From NCBI RefSeq assembly GCF_014645795.1, contig NZ_BMMK01000030.1, positions 1,372-65,371 on the forward strand: a DNA stretch of 64,000 nt, read 5' to 3'. Positions 54,534-63,298 of this stretch are shown in pieces (the first letter of the stretch is position 1; each line of letters starts with the position of its first letter). The notes beneath the pieces are model-generated. The model worked only from the letters and a program-made list of their open reading frames with translations, was not told where the DNA came from and ran no database searches. The stretch comes from Longimycelium tulufanense (GTDB lineage Bacteria; Actinomycetota; Actinomycetes; Mycobacteriales; Pseudonocardiaceae). The position numbers and the translations under genes were made by a program.

Positions 54534-55094
54534 TCAGATCGCCGAACGTCGATACACGTCGAGCAGATCCGTTTCCTCCGCCTCCCATATGCGGCGCAAC
54601 GCATCGGCTCCGTACTGCTGGATGTACTGCGCCTCGGCCAAGGTGATCGGTACCAGTGTGAGGAGCTGGACGCGCGGCCGGCCGTACGGGTCGAGGCTGA
54701 GATCGAAGTCCGTGCTCAGGTAGGGATGTGGTGAGGCGAGCACCCCGTGGATCGCGGTGTCGGGAACCAACGGCTGCGCGTTCTCCACCGCCTGGTCGTA
54801 CTCCAGACCCTGGTTGCTGCGCACGACCATCTCGCAGATCACGTTGACCAAGAACCGTGCGGTCTCCCGCTGCGCGCCCTGCAGGGTGCAGACGAACTCC
54901 TCGGGCAGCTGCGATCCGACCCAGCGGTACCGGATGCCGTCGCTGACGACCGAAACCATGTCGTACTCGTTGTGCTGGCAGATGTTCAGGGAGTAGCCGC
55001 TCGTACTGCCCGCCATGGCCGGCGGCTCGTTTCCGATGATCGGGCCGAGGTGCAGCTCGATGTGCTCGGTGAGCCTGTCGTACTCCTCAGCCAT
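54534..55094 (-). CDS. Suppressor-of-fused domain protein
   Basis: 186 residues. N-terminal EEYDRLTEHIELHLGPI and SLNICQHNEYDMVSVVSDG, C-terminal PITLAEAQYIQQYGADALRRIWE. These fit the bacterial SUFU (PF05076-type) fold, often immunity proteins in polymorphic toxin systems, but no toxin gene adjoins. ATG at 55094 preceded by GGGAG. Confidence 0.75.
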   Translation of the reverse strand: MAEEYDRLTEHIELHLGPIIGNEPPAMAGSTSGYSLNICQHNEYDMVSVVSDGIRYRWVGSQLPEEFVCTLQGAQRETARFLVNVICEMVVRSNQGLEYDQAVENAQPLVPDTAIHGVLASPHPYLSTDFDLSLDPYGRPRVQLLTLVPITLAEAQYIQQYGADALRRIWEAEETDLLDVYRRSAI

Positions 55095-55564
55095 CCGTGC
55101 TCCCTGGGCCGTCTGATGCTTTTGGCAAACGCCCATTCTCGCCGTCACGGCCCACCGCCGGTGGCAGACCCCGGTGCCGGGTCGCCCACAACGAGCAGTT
55201 GCGACAACGACTCACCCATCGTCGGCCCAACAGGATTTCGCGCCTCTCTCCGGTCGTTACGCCTTGTGGCCCGCAGCAATCAGACGGCCACCGCTGCCAC
55301 TGGTGCCCTTGCTCGTCGCCGTTCGCGCCCTGATTCAGCGACCCGGGCACGCCTTGATCCGGATGCGATGGATGTCGACGTGACACCCGCAGCCGGGGCG
55401 CGTCCAGCTCGGCGCTCATGCCGGGGACCCGGGCGCCGCGAAGCTGACGACGTGAGACGTGTTGCAGGCAGCACGGGGCCCGTCGCCCAGTCGTCACGTC
55501 ACCGCCGGCCACGCCCGGGCCACAACAGGCTCGCGAGGGGGTACGACACACCCCTTGCAGGATA

Positions 55565-55594
55565 TCGAACATGTGTTCGAATCTGTGCTAGGAT
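55565..55594 (+). promoter_or_regulatory. LexA (SOS) box and -10 element
   Basis: Perfect palindrome TCGAAC-ATGT-GTTCGA at 55565-55580, the actinobacterial LexA consensus TCGAAC-N4-GTTCGA. TAGGAT at 55589-55594 is a good -10 for plus-strand transcription, so LexA would cover the -35. No protein gene follows on the plus strand. The gap 55095-55564 upstream holds nothing recognised. Confidence 0.8.
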
Positions 55595-55599
55595 CATGT

Positions 55600-55715
55600 C
55601 CGGGTCGGCGCCCGCGGGGAGGGGAAGAACCGCGGGCCCCGACCCGCCCTCCCGAAACAGCACCACAGGCACCACGCGCGCGGTGGCCCCCGGGTGACGA
55701 TCCGGGGGCCACCGC
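55600..55715 (+). ncRNA. Putative SOS-controlled structured small RNA
   Basis: Inferred transcript of about 115 bases from the LexA-box promoter. First stem 55602-55617/55630-55645 (16 pairs, one mismatch) with a purine loop GGAGGGGAAGAA. Second stem 55680-55693/55702-55715 is a perfect 14-bp terminator-like hairpin. A 33-codon frame from ATG 55596 starts before the expected transcription start and is unlikely to be used. No known sRNA family recognised. Confidence 0.5.
55680..55715. terminator. Bidirectional 14-bp hairpin
   Basis: Perfect arms 55680-55693 and 55702-55715, loop GTGACGAT. Ends the putative small RNA on the plus strand and lies 18 bases past the stop of the acidic small ORF on the minus strand. 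Confidence 0.75.
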
Positions 55716-55732
55716 ATGCGCATGCTGGCGGG

Positions 55733-55867
55733 TCAGGTTTCCTCGTCCTCCAGGTCGGTGAGGTCCAGTTCGTCGAACTCTTCGAACTCGTCAACACCCC
55801 CGGAACCGTCGTCGGGGATGTCCAGGCTCTCGGTGCCTTCGTCTGGGAAGTCCGGGCTGGTCATCAT
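55733..55867 (-). CDS. Very acidic 44-residue small protein
   Basis: MMTSPDFPDEGTESLDIPDD followed by GSGGVDEFEEFDELDLTDLEDEET. About 18 Asp/Glu, one Lys/Arg-free body, no Cys. AAGGGGG seven bases before the ATG is a strong ribosome site, and the terminator hairpin follows the stop. The same AAGGGGGCAC start context precedes the acidic protein at 60548. Function unknown. Confidence 0.6.
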   Translation of the reverse strand: MMTSPDFPDEGTESLDIPDDGSGGVDEFEEFDELDLTDLEDEET

Positions 55868-55988
55868 GTGCCCCCTTGCTCGCCGCGCGACTCCTGGCTC
55901 ATCGCGTGGCGAGGGTAAGGCGGCGGTAGATCCAGGAAACAGGCCCGGCAGCCCTTCTACCAGCAGGAACCACTCGTCCGAGTAGATA

Positions 55989-56978
55989 TCAGGCGGCTAC
56001 CGCGACTCGTGCGACCGCCTCGGTGTACACCGGGTCCGGTCGTAGCGCGGCGGCGAGCCGGTGGTGCCGCAGCGCCTCCCCGACCCTGGCCTGCCGTTCC
56101 ACCGCCTGGCCCAGCAGGTACCGCACGTAGTCGTCGGTCGGGTCCTGCTCGGCCAGCTCGCCGAGCAGGCGCTCGGCCCGACGGAGCTGTGCCGACACCA
56201 GGTAGGCACGGGCTTCCAGTACCCGCACGGCACGGTCTCGGTGTTCGGCCAGCAACGGGCGAAGCAACCGCAATGCGCCCAGCGGATCCCGGGCGTCCAG
56301 CAACGCCTCGGCGTACCGGAAGTCGGCCACTGCCCCGTCCTCGACCGTCGGGGTCGGCTGCTCGAGCAACTCGATCAATGCCTCGACGGGTGCGGCACCC
56401 CACAGCATCCGCCGGCCCACGACGAACGTCGGCGACGCCGGTACCCCCTTGGCCCTGCCCCGGGCCAGGGCCCGGTTGACCTCCTCGGCCCAGGCGTCGC
56501 CGGCCAACACCGCGCGGGCACCCCGCATTCGGGCCGAACCGGCGATGTCGATGAGCACGTCGTGGTCCCCGAGGTTCGCCCCGGCCAGGAAGTGCGCGCG
56601 GAGGAGCCGGTCCATCAGCTCACCCTGGAGCCCCGGACCGCCCTCCGCACGTGCGGCGGCCAGCAGGCGGTGCACGTCGAGGGTGTTCACCCGCCACCGT
56701 GGCGCCAGTGCGCCGAGCCCCTCCGCGACGGCGATGTCGGCCGGCCGCCGTCGGCGGGCCGGGCTCAGGCCGAACTCCTCGTCGTAGTCCCGCGCCTCCG
56801 GGGAGGCCAGGGCCTCCTCGAGCCGCCGCGGCTGGGCGGGCGCCGTCGGGTCGGTCTGGAACGGCAGCCAGACCACCTCGACCGGCTCCCCCAGCCACCG
56901 CGCGAGCGCCTGGTCGAGCCAGTGCTTGCCGATGAACGACCACGGGCAGGTGACGTCCGCCCACACCTCGATCCGCAC
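55989..56978 (-). CDS. FrnE-like DsbA-family protein with C-terminal TPR-like domain
   Basis: 329 residues. Thioredoxin/DsbA fold at 1-210 (VRIEVWADVTCPWSFIGKHWLD, GVPASPTFVVG with cis-Pro loop), then about 100 residues of helical repeats (LRLLRPLLAEHRDRAVRVLEARA, LRRAERLLGELAEQDPTDDYVRYLLGQAVE). The active site is CPWS, so the second redox Cys is missing. A glutathione-S-transferase- or isomerase-like role is more likely than disulfide exchange. GTG with GGAGGAA upstream. Divergent from the TetR gene. Confidence 0.88.
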   Translation of the reverse strand: MRIEVWADVTCPWSFIGKHWLDQALARWLGEPVEVVWLPFQTDPTAPAQPRRLEEALASPEARDYDEEFGLSPARRRRPADIAVAEGLGALAPRWRVNTLDVHRLLAAARAEGGPGLQGELMDRLLRAHFLAGANLGDHDVLIDIAGSARMRGARAVLAGDAWAEEVNRALARGRAKGVPASPTFVVGRRMLWGAAPVEALIELLEQPTPTVEDGAVADFRYAEALLDARDPLGALRLLRPLLAEHRDRAVRVLEARAYLVSAQLRRAERLLGELAEQDPTDDYVRYLLGQAVERQARVGEALRHHRLAAALRPDPVYTEAVARVAVAA

Positions 56979-57009
56979 GGTTCCTCCTTCCCTTTCTGCG
57001 CCCACTGTA

Positions 57010-57038
57010 CGACATATGTCGCCTAGACGACAGATGTC
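57010..57038. promoter_or_regulatory. Probable TetR operator with two palindromes
   Basis: CGACATATGTCG (57010-57021) and GACAGATGTC (57029-57038), near-identical cores 18 bases apart, in the 80-base divergent gap between the DsbA-family gene and the TetR gene. The second overlaps the region just before the TetR -10 TAGCCT (57047-57052). Confidence 0.6.
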
Positions 57039-57058
57039 TATTTGGCTAGCCTGGGCGG

Positions 57059-57631
57059 GTGAACCATCGGGTCGAGGACCCCCGGGTGCGCCGCACCCGC
57101 GGGCTGTTGCGGGCCGCCGTGCTGGAACTGGCCGCCGAACGTGATCTCGACTCCGTCTCGATCGCCGAGATCGCCGAGCGGGCGGGGATCAACCGAGCCA
57201 CCGTCTACCTGCACTACCGGGACCGGGACGACCTGCTGCTCGACGCGGTGGAGGATGCGGTACGCGGCCTGGTGGCCGCCGCGGCGCGGTGTCCCGCCCT
57301 ACCGGGCCAACCCGCCCCGGACGAGCCGCCCGAGCCCCTCACCGATCTCTTCGCGCACGTCGAGAGCAACGCGGTGCTCTACCGCAGGCTGTTCGGCCCC
57401 AGCGGCAGCGCCCGGTTCGCCGCCCGCATCCGCCAGGCGGTCGCGGCCGAGGTGCTCGCCCAGCTCGAGGATGCGGGGGCCCAGGGCCTGTCGGGTGTCC
57501 CCCGCGCCGTGCACGCGGACTACTTCGCCGGGGCACTCCTGGGCATCGTCGCCGGCTGGCTGGAAGCGCAGGAACCGTTGTCGCAACAGGAAATCGTCCA
57601 CGCCACGTGGACTCTGCTGCGTCTGCGCTAG
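57059..57631 (+). CDS. TetR-family regulator
   Basis: 190 residues. Helix-turn-helix VSIAEIAERAGINRATVYLHYRDRDDLLLDAVED near 33-66, C-terminal ligand-binding helices with FAGALLGIVAGWLEAQEPL. GTG lies six bases after TAGCCT, so the mRNA is probably leaderless. Likely controls itself and the divergent DsbA-family gene. Confidence 0.92.
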   Translation: MNHRVEDPRVRRTRGLLRAAVLELAAERDLDSVSIAEIAERAGINRATVYLHYRDRDDLLLDAVEDAVRGLVAAAARCPALPGQPAPDEPPEPLTDLFAHVESNAVLYRRLFGPSGSARFAARIRQAVAAEVLAQLEDAGAQGLSGVPRAVHADYFAGALLGIVAGWLEAQEPLSQQEIVHATWTLLRLR

Positions 57632-57656
57632 GGGCCCTGGCCCGCGCCAGCGGGCG

Positions 57657-59429
57657 TTACTCCTCGGGCCTGCGATCGGAGCGTTCCGGCAGCATCCCCT
57701 TCTCCGCTGCCTTCGACGGGCGCCCTCCCCGCTCGGTCTCCGAGCGGGACCACATTGAGAAGTGCGCCTCCTCCCGCAGCCGCTCGACCATGTGCGGGTA
57801 GTGCAGCTCGAACGCCGGCCGCTCGGAACGGATTCGGGGCAGGGACTCGAAGTTGTGCCTCGGTGGCGGGCAGGAGGTCGCCCACTCCAACGAGTTTCCG
57901 AAGCCCCATGGGTCGTCGACGTCCACCCGCTGCCCGTACCGGTAGCTCCGAAACACGTTGTACAGGAACGGAAGAGTGGCCGCACCCAGCACGAACGACC
58001 CGATCGTCGACACCGTGTTCAACAGGGTGAAGCCGTCGGTGTGCAGATAGTCCGCGTAACGCCGCGGCATGCCTTCCGAACCGAGCCAGTGCTGCACCAA
58101 GAACGTCAGGTGGAACCCGATGAACGTGGCCCAGAAGTGCAGCTTGCCCAACGGCTCGTCCAGCATCCGCCCAGTCATCTTCGGGAACCAGAAGTAGATT
58201 CCGCCGAAGGTGGCGAACACGATCGTGCCGAACAGGACGTAGTGGAAGTGCGCCACCACGAAGTAGGTGTCAGTGGTGTGGAAGTCCAGCGGGGGCGCGG
58301 CGAGGATGATCCCGGACAACCCTCCGAGCAGGAAGGTGAGCAGGAAGCCGATGGCCCACAGCATCGGTGTCTCGAAGGTGAGTTGCCCCTTCCACATCGT
58401 CAGCGACCAGTTGAAGAACTTGACGCCCGTGGGAACCGCGATCGCGAAGGTGGCGAAGGCGAAGAACGGCAACAGCACCGCGCCCGTGGCGTACATGTGG
58501 TGCGCCCACACCACCATCGAGAGTGCGCCGATCGCCAGCGTGGCGAAGACCAGTGCCTTGTAACCGAAGATGGGCTTGCGGCTGAACACCGGGATGATCT
58601 CGGTGATGATGCCGAAGAACGGGAGCGCGACGATGTAGACCTCGGGGTGGCCGAAGAACCAGAACAGGTGCTGCCACATGATCGCGCCGCCGTTGGCCGG
58701 GTCGAACGCGTGCGCGCCCAGCACCCGATCGGCGAGCAGCCCGAACAGCGCGGCGGTGAGGATCGGGAACGCCAGCAACACCAGCACACTGGTGATGAGG
58801 ATGTTCCAGGTGAACAGCGGCAACCGGAACATCGTCATCCCAGGCGCGCGCAGGCACACGATGGTCGTGAGCATGTTGACCGCGCCCAGGATGGTGCCCA
58901 GACCACTGACGATCAGGCCGACGATCCACAGGTTCGCGCCGACCCCGGGGGAGTGCGCGGCGCCGTTGAGCGGCGCGTAGGCGAACCAGCCGAAGTCCGC
59001 GGCGCCGCCGGGGGTGAGGAATCCGGCCAACACCGTCGTGCCACCGAACAGGAACAGCCAGTAGGAGAAGGCGTTCAGTCTCGGGAACGCCACGTCCGGC
59101 GAGCCGATCTGCAACGGCAGGATGTAGTTGGCGAAGCCGAACACGATCGGTGTCGCGTAGAGCAACAGCATGATCGTGCCGTGCATCGTGAACAGCTGGT
59201 TGTACTGCTCGTTGGAGAGGAACTGCAGCCCCGGCCGGGCCAGCTCGCCCCGGATCAGCATCGCCATCGCGCCGCCGATCATGAAGAAGGCGAACGACGT
59301 GACGATGTAGAGAATGCCGATCTGCTTGGGGTCGGTGGTGTGCAGCAGGCGGAGCAGCACCGACCCCTTCGGGGCGCGCCGGTGTTCACCGGGGTGGACG
59401 ACGACGGGTACGGGCGACACCGTGGTCAT
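57657..59429 (-). CDS. ctaD: Cytochrome c oxidase subunit I
   Basis: 590 residues, twelve membrane helices. [30 protein letters not shown] (heme a His in TMHGT), [18 protein letters not shown] (CuB His and Tyr crosslink), WAHHMYATG, and HFHYVLFGT (heme ligands). aa3-type oxidase of the respiratory chain. ATG at 59429; the frame opens at 59504. The subunit II and III genes are not adjacent. Confidence 0.96.
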   Translation of the reverse strand: MTTVSPVPVVVHPGEHRRAPKGSVLLRLLHTTDPKQIGILYIVTSFAFFMIGGAMAMLIRGELARPGLQFLSNEQYNQLFTMHGTIMLLLYATPIVFGFANYILPLQIGSPDVAFPRLNAFSYWLFLFGGTTVLAGFLTPGGAADFGWFAYAPLNGAAHSPGVGANLWIVGLIVSGLGTILGAVNMLTTIVCLRAPGMTMFRLPLFTWNILITSVLVLLAFPILTAALFGLLADRVLGAHAFDPANGGAIMWQHLFWFFGHPEVYIVALPFFGIITEIIPVFSRKPIFGYKALVFATLAIGALSMVVWAHHMYATGAVLLPFFAFATFAIAVPTGVKFFNWSLTMWKGQLTFETPMLWAIGFLLTFLLGGLSGIILAAPPLDFHTTDTYFVVAHFHYVLFGTIVFATFGGIYFWFPKMTGRMLDEPLGKLHFWATFIGFHLTFLVQHWLGSEGMPRRYADYLHTDGFTLLNTVSTIGSFVLGAATLPFLYNVFRSYRYGQRVDVDDPWGFGNSLEWATSCPPPRHNFESLPRIRSERPAFELHYPHMVERLREEAHFSMWSRSETERGGRPSKAAEKGMLPERSDRRPEE

Positions 59430-59649
59430 CGCGGCTCCAAGATCGGCGACGCAGACGCTGGGTGCCATCCTCTCCCTCCGCCGCGGCCCGGGCAAACCCA
59501 CCATCGGGTGTACGACAACGCCCGGCCGGCCGCCCCCCGGTCACCCGCTGCCGCGATCCGCCCGCACCGGTCCCGTCGGAAAACCGGTTGGCCACCCGCA
59601 CCGCTTGCCGAACATTCATGGCCTCACATCGGCACCCGGGAGGGTGCCC

Positions 59650-59995
59650 ATGCCCGCGACAAACGAGGCGGACCAGCTGGATGTGCTGCTCCGGCTGCTC
59701 CGCGTCCAGACCACTCTGGCACGGCGGTTCGACGCCGAGCTGGGAACCCGTGCACGGCCTTGCCCTGACCGACTACCTCATCCTGCGGAAGCTGAGCCAG
59801 TCCCCCCCGGATCCGGCGGTCCGACCTCGCCCACGAGCTGGGGATGACGCCCTCCGGGGTCACCAGGGCGCTGGTCCCGCTGGAGCGGGTCGGCCTGGTG
59901 TCGCGGGAGCCGGACCCGAGGGACGCGCGGGTGGAGCCGACGGTGTTCACGCCGGCCGGGGAACGGCGGCTCGCCGAGGCCACCAGGAGGTGAGA
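59650..59995 (+). pseudogene. Frameshifted MarR-family regulator
   Basis: Three reading frames must be joined: LDVLLRLLRVQTTLARRFDAELG, then VHGLALTDYLILRKLSQSP, then SDLAHELGMTPSGVTRALV...LVSREPDPRDARVEPTVFTPAGERRLAEA (described by GMTPSGVTRAL). Breaks lie near 59748 and near a run of seven C at about 59801-59807. Together they form a complete MarR winged helix. Either a decayed gene or sequencing errors. Confidence 0.8.
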
Positions 59996-59998
59996 ACG

Positions 59999-60580
59999 TG
60001 TTGTCGTCACCGACGTGCCCGACGCGGAGCAGGTCGAGCGGCTCGCCGCGCGGACCCTGGACGAGCTCGGCCCGGTCGACCTGCTCGCCAACAACACCGG
60101 CGTCACCGCCGTGGGACCGAGCTGGTGGATCGATGCCGAGGACTGGGGACGGACCTGGTCGGTGAACGTCGCCGGCGTCGTGAACGGCATCCGCGCCTTC
60201 GCGCCGCACTCGTCGCGGCCGGGCAGGGGCACGTCCTCAACACCGCATCCTCGTCGACCTCACGGTCGGTGCCTTCAGCGCGCCTATGCGGTCAGCAAGC
60301 ACGCGGTGGTCGCGATGTCGGAGCCGCTACACGAGGAACTGGCCGCGATGGCCCCTCGGGTGAAGGTCACGGTTGCCTGTCCCGGGCCGGTCCGCACCCG
60401 GCTGATCGACCCGAGGACGGCGTGGCAGGATGGTGACCCGGTGCGGACCGGCTGTACTGCATCACGCACCCGGACATGCTGCGGTTCGCCCGCGCCCGGC
60501 TGGACGCGATCCTCGCCGACGGGGCCGCCGTGGGCTGGCGGGTGGCGTCAGGTCGGCAGCTCCTCCTCGTCCGGCTGGAC
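59999..60580 (+). pseudogene. Frameshifted, N-truncated short-chain dehydrogenase
   Basis: Fragments LDELGPVDLLANNTGVTAVG, GQGHVLNTASSSTS, YAVSKHAVVAMSEPLHEELA and VACPGPVRTRLIDPRT belong to a classical SDR (NNTG, Ser, YxxxK all seen) but switch frame at least twice. The N-terminal TGxxxGxG cofactor motif is absent. Directly follows the broken MarR gene. Confidence 0.8.
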
Positions 60581-60802
60581 GACCCGGTTGGCGTCGTCGG
60601 CCAGCTCGGCGGGGTCGAACTCGTCCCGGTCCACCTCGCCCACCACCCGGTTACCGTCGTCGGCCATCTCCTCGGGGTCGTCCACCGGCTCGGGTTGCTG
60701 GAAGCGCGGGTCGATCGGCTGGGGGTCTAGCACGTTGACCACCTCGCACGAGTTGGGACCAGGCACGGTGAGCGGCCGCGGGGCAGCGCCCACCGCACCC
60801 AT
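60548..60802 (-). CDS. Acidic small protein downstream of the lipoprotein peptidase gene
   Basis: 84 residues. MGAVGAAPRPLTVPG start, then DDPEEMADDGNRVVGEVDRDEFDPAELADDANRVVQPDEEE, quoted by its two DDxNRVV repeats. Two copies of D-D-x-N-R-V-V spaced about 25 residues suggest a short tandem repeat. AAGGGGGCACC before the ATG. Twelve bases after the peptidase stop, same strand. Function unknown; partly overlaps the SDR remnant end on the other strand. Confidence 0.65.
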   Translation of the reverse strand: MGAVGAAPRPLTVPGPNSCEVVNVLDPQPIDPRFQQPEPVDDPEEMADDGNRVVGEVDRDEFDPAELADDANRVVQPDEEELPT

Positions 60803-60814
60803 GGTGCCCCCTTT

Positions 60815-62317
60815 TCAGGACACCGTGCAGGTGGTTCCGGGCGGCGGAAGGATTCCGTCGGCCAGGTACCGCTCCACCGCGTTGTCCACGCAGGACGAGG
60901 TCCAGCCGTATACGCCGTGCTCGTCGGCGTCGAGCACCACGAGCGAGCTGCCCGGCAGCTGCTCGGTGACGGCGCGGGCGCCGACCAGTGGCGTGGCCAC
61001 GTCGCCGTGGGAACCGAGCACGAGGGCGGGGGCCAGGCCGGGGGCGTGGAAAGCGCCCCTGGCCTCCCCACCCGCGGTCGGCCATCCCACGCAGGAACGG
61101 AACTGGCTCCATACGACGTACTCGCCGAAGCGGGGTGCCCGTTCCGACACCCGCCGCGCCAGCGCGTCGATCCGCTCCCGGTCCAGGTACGGCGGTGGCC
61201 GGTCGGCACACACGACGGCCGAGTGCAGGCCTTCCGGGTGGTACTCGGGATCCGGGGTGGGCTGCACCGCCGGCGAGGGCGGTGGTGGCGCGGAGGTGGC
61301 CGAGTCGGGCTCGGCGCGGTTGACGAACGCCCCGGCGTCGCCCTCCAGCGCGAGCTTGATCGATCCGGCTGCCGCTGGCCAGTTCCGCGAGGAGTACAGC
61401 AGCTGGTACAGCCGGCTCAACAACACCTCGTCATCGGCGACGGCGCCGGTCGAGCTCGGGATCGGCGCCTCCCGCGCCCGCTCGACGAGCCAGTCCCACA
61501 GCCCGCCGACGTCCCGGCCGTGCAGAGCACATTCGGTCGTGCGGGCACACCACGTCGTGAAGTCGGTGAAGACCTCGTCGAGCGTGCCGGCCTCCCGCTC
61601 CACCGCCACGTCCAACCCGACGCTGGGGTCCACCACTCCATCGAGCACCATGGCCCGGACCCGCTTCGGCTCCAGCTCGGCGTAACTTCCGGCGAGCAGG
61701 GTCCCGTAGGAGGAGCCGTAGATGCTCACCTGCTGCTCCCCCAACGCCTCCCGCACCTGCTGGAGATCGCGCGCCGCGGTGCGGCTGTCCAGATGCCGCA
61801 GCAGCTCGCCGGTGCGCGCCGCACAGCCTTCCGCGAACCGCGAGTTGGCCGCCCGGATCGTGTTGAACTCCGCGTCGTCGCGGGCAATGACATCGGTCTG
61901 TTCCAACCGCGGGCAATGCACCGCGCTGGAGGCGCCCACGCCGCGCGGATCGATTCCGATGATGTCGAAGTGCCTGCGCACGCCCGGGGTGAAGCGTTCC
62001 CGGTCCAGCGACACCATCTGGGTTCCCGACTCCCCGGGGCCGCCCGGAACCACGAGGAGAACACCGCGTCGCTGGCTGGGATCCTCGGCACGACGCCGGC
62101 TCAACGCGAGGCGAATATCGCCTTTCTCCCGATGCCCGTAATCGAGCGGCGCGGTGAGCTCACCGCACTCCACGCCGTCACCGCACGGTCGCCAGGCGAT
62201 CGAGGGTGTCCGGGATAAGGACGCGGGTGGAGGATCGGGGTCACAGCCACTGAGAAGGAACAGGGCGACGACCAGTGCGCCGAGCCAGCGCAGCCTCGCG
62301 CGTCCAGCACCACCCAT
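60815..62317 (-). CDS. Lipoprotein tripeptidyl aminopeptidase-type hydrolase (Slp-like)
   Basis: 500 residues. Lipobox LLSGC near 25. Alpha/beta hydrolase: VVPGGPGESGTQM oxyanion region, nucleophile in YGSSYGTLLAGSYAELEP, VLDGVVDPS after it, C-terminal DEHGVYGWTSSCVDNAV with catalytic His, and the TAP C-terminal domain. Surface peptidase releasing N-terminal peptides. ATG start. Operon with the acidic 84-residue protein. Confidence 0.9.
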   Translation of the reverse strand: MGGAGRARLRWLGALVVALFLLSGCDPDPPPASLSRTPSIAWRPCGDGVECGELTAPLDYGHREKGDIRLALSRRRAEDPSQRRGVLLVVPGGPGESGTQMVSLDRERFTPGVRRHFDIIGIDPRGVGASSAVHCPRLEQTDVIARDDAEFNTIRAANSRFAEGCAARTGELLRHLDSRTAARDLQQVREALGEQQVSIYGSSYGTLLAGSYAELEPKRVRAMVLDGVVDPSVGLDVAVEREAGTLDEVFTDFTTWCARTTECALHGRDVGGLWDWLVERAREAPIPSSTGAVADDEVLLSRLYQLLYSSRNWPAAAGSIKLALEGDAGAFVNRAEPDSATSAPPPPSPAVQPTPDPEYHPEGLHSAVVCADRPPPYLDRERIDALARRVSERAPRFGEYVVWSQFRSCVGWPTAGGEARGAFHAPGLAPALVLGSHGDVATPLVGARAVTEQLPGSSLVVLDADEHGVYGWTSSCVDNAVERYLADGILPPPGTTCTVS

Positions 62318-62400
62318 GGCGGTGACGTTACTTGCTCCTCTCCGTCAGCCCCCGGTCACGCGGGCGGAATCACTGCCGTCTTGCCGCTGTTGGGAACAAC

Positions 62401-63228
62401 GTGGACTACGGAGTCATGTCGTTCGTGACCGACGAGAGCATCGCCCCCGGTGTGCTGGGCCGGGAGGTCGAGTCCCGCGGGTTCGAGTCGTTGTTCGTTC
62501 CCGAACACACGCACATTCCCCTGGCCAGGACCACAGGCCCCGGCGGCACGCCGTTGTCCCGCGAGTACTTCCGCACGGTCGACCCGTTCGTGACACTCGC
62601 CGCGGCGGCCGCCACGACCAGCCGGCTACGCCTGGCCACCGGGATCGCGCTCGTGCCGCAGCGGGACCCCATCACCCTCGCGAAACAGGTGGCCAGCCTC
62701 GACCACGTGTCGGGCGGCCGGTTCGAGCTGGGGATCGGGGCCGGCTGGAACGAGCCCGAGATCGCCAACCACGGCACCGACCCGCGCCGGCGCTTCGCGG
62801 TGATGCGCGAGCGGGTGCTGGCGATGAAACAGATCTGGGGTAACGAGGTGGCCGAGTTCCACGGCGAGCACGTGGACTTCGGCCCCATCTATTCCTGGCC
62901 CAAGCCGGTGCAGCGGCCGAATCCACCGATCTTGCTGGGCGGCTGGGCGAAGACGACCTTCTCCAGGCTGCTCGACTACGCGGACGGCTGGATGGCGCCG
63001 CCCAGTGACATCGCCCTGATCGCTGAAGGGATTCGGGAACTGCGTGCCCTCGCCGCGGAGCAAAACCGGCCGGAGCCCCCCGTGACGGTCACGTTGAACC
63101 GTGCGGACCGGGCCGAGGCCGAGCGGGCGATCGAGCTGGGTGTGCGGCGCGTGGTGTTCCTGCTGGACAGCAAGGGACATGACGAAACACTGCGCCGTTT
63201 GGATGAACTCACCCCTCTGATCGCCTGA
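62401..63228 (+). CDS. LLM-class (F420-dependent) oxidoreductase
   Basis: 275 residues, luciferase-like TIM barrel. Starts VDYGVMSFVTDESI; LATGIALVPQRDPITLAKQVASLDHVSGGRFELGIGAGWN is the family core, quoted by RFELGIGAGWN. Length fits F420-dependent LLM proteins (TIGR03619 type). GTG at 62401 is chosen by homology; the frame opens at 62332, and no clear ribosome site is seen. Substrate unknown. Confidence 0.88.
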   Translation: MDYGVMSFVTDESIAPGVLGREVESRGFESLFVPEHTHIPLARTTGPGGTPLSREYFRTVDPFVTLAAAAATTSRLRLATGIALVPQRDPITLAKQVASLDHVSGGRFELGIGAGWNEPEIANHGTDPRRRFAVMRERVLAMKQIWGNEVAEFHGEHVDFGPIYSWPKPVQRPNPPILLGGWAKTTFSRLLDYADGWMAPPSDIALIAEGIRELRALAAEQNRPEPPVTVTLNRADRAEAERAIELGVRRVVFLLDSKGHDETLRRLDELTPLIA

Positions 63229-63298
63229 CTCCGCGGCCCAACCGCGGCTACCGGGTCGGTTGTTCGTCGCGCCGAAGGTGATGGCGTCAGGGCGTTGT

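Noticed and set aside
55087-55572. Minus-strand ORF beginning inside the LexA box
   Set aside because: Cys/Arg-rich composition, no ribosome site, overlaps the start of the SUFU-domain gene.
55596-55697. 33-codon ORF starting at ATG after the LexA box
   Set aside because: The ATG begins one base after the -10 hexamer, before the expected transcription start, and its stop falls in the terminator loop.
57762-59768. 668-codon open frame on the plus strand
   Set aside because: Antisense shadow of ctaD, highly charged Arg/Glu/Gln composition, no motif.
60015-61685. 556-codon plus-strand frame joining SDR-like and unrelated sequence
   Set aside because: Only the first part resembles an SDR fragment; the rest is antisense to the peptidase gene.
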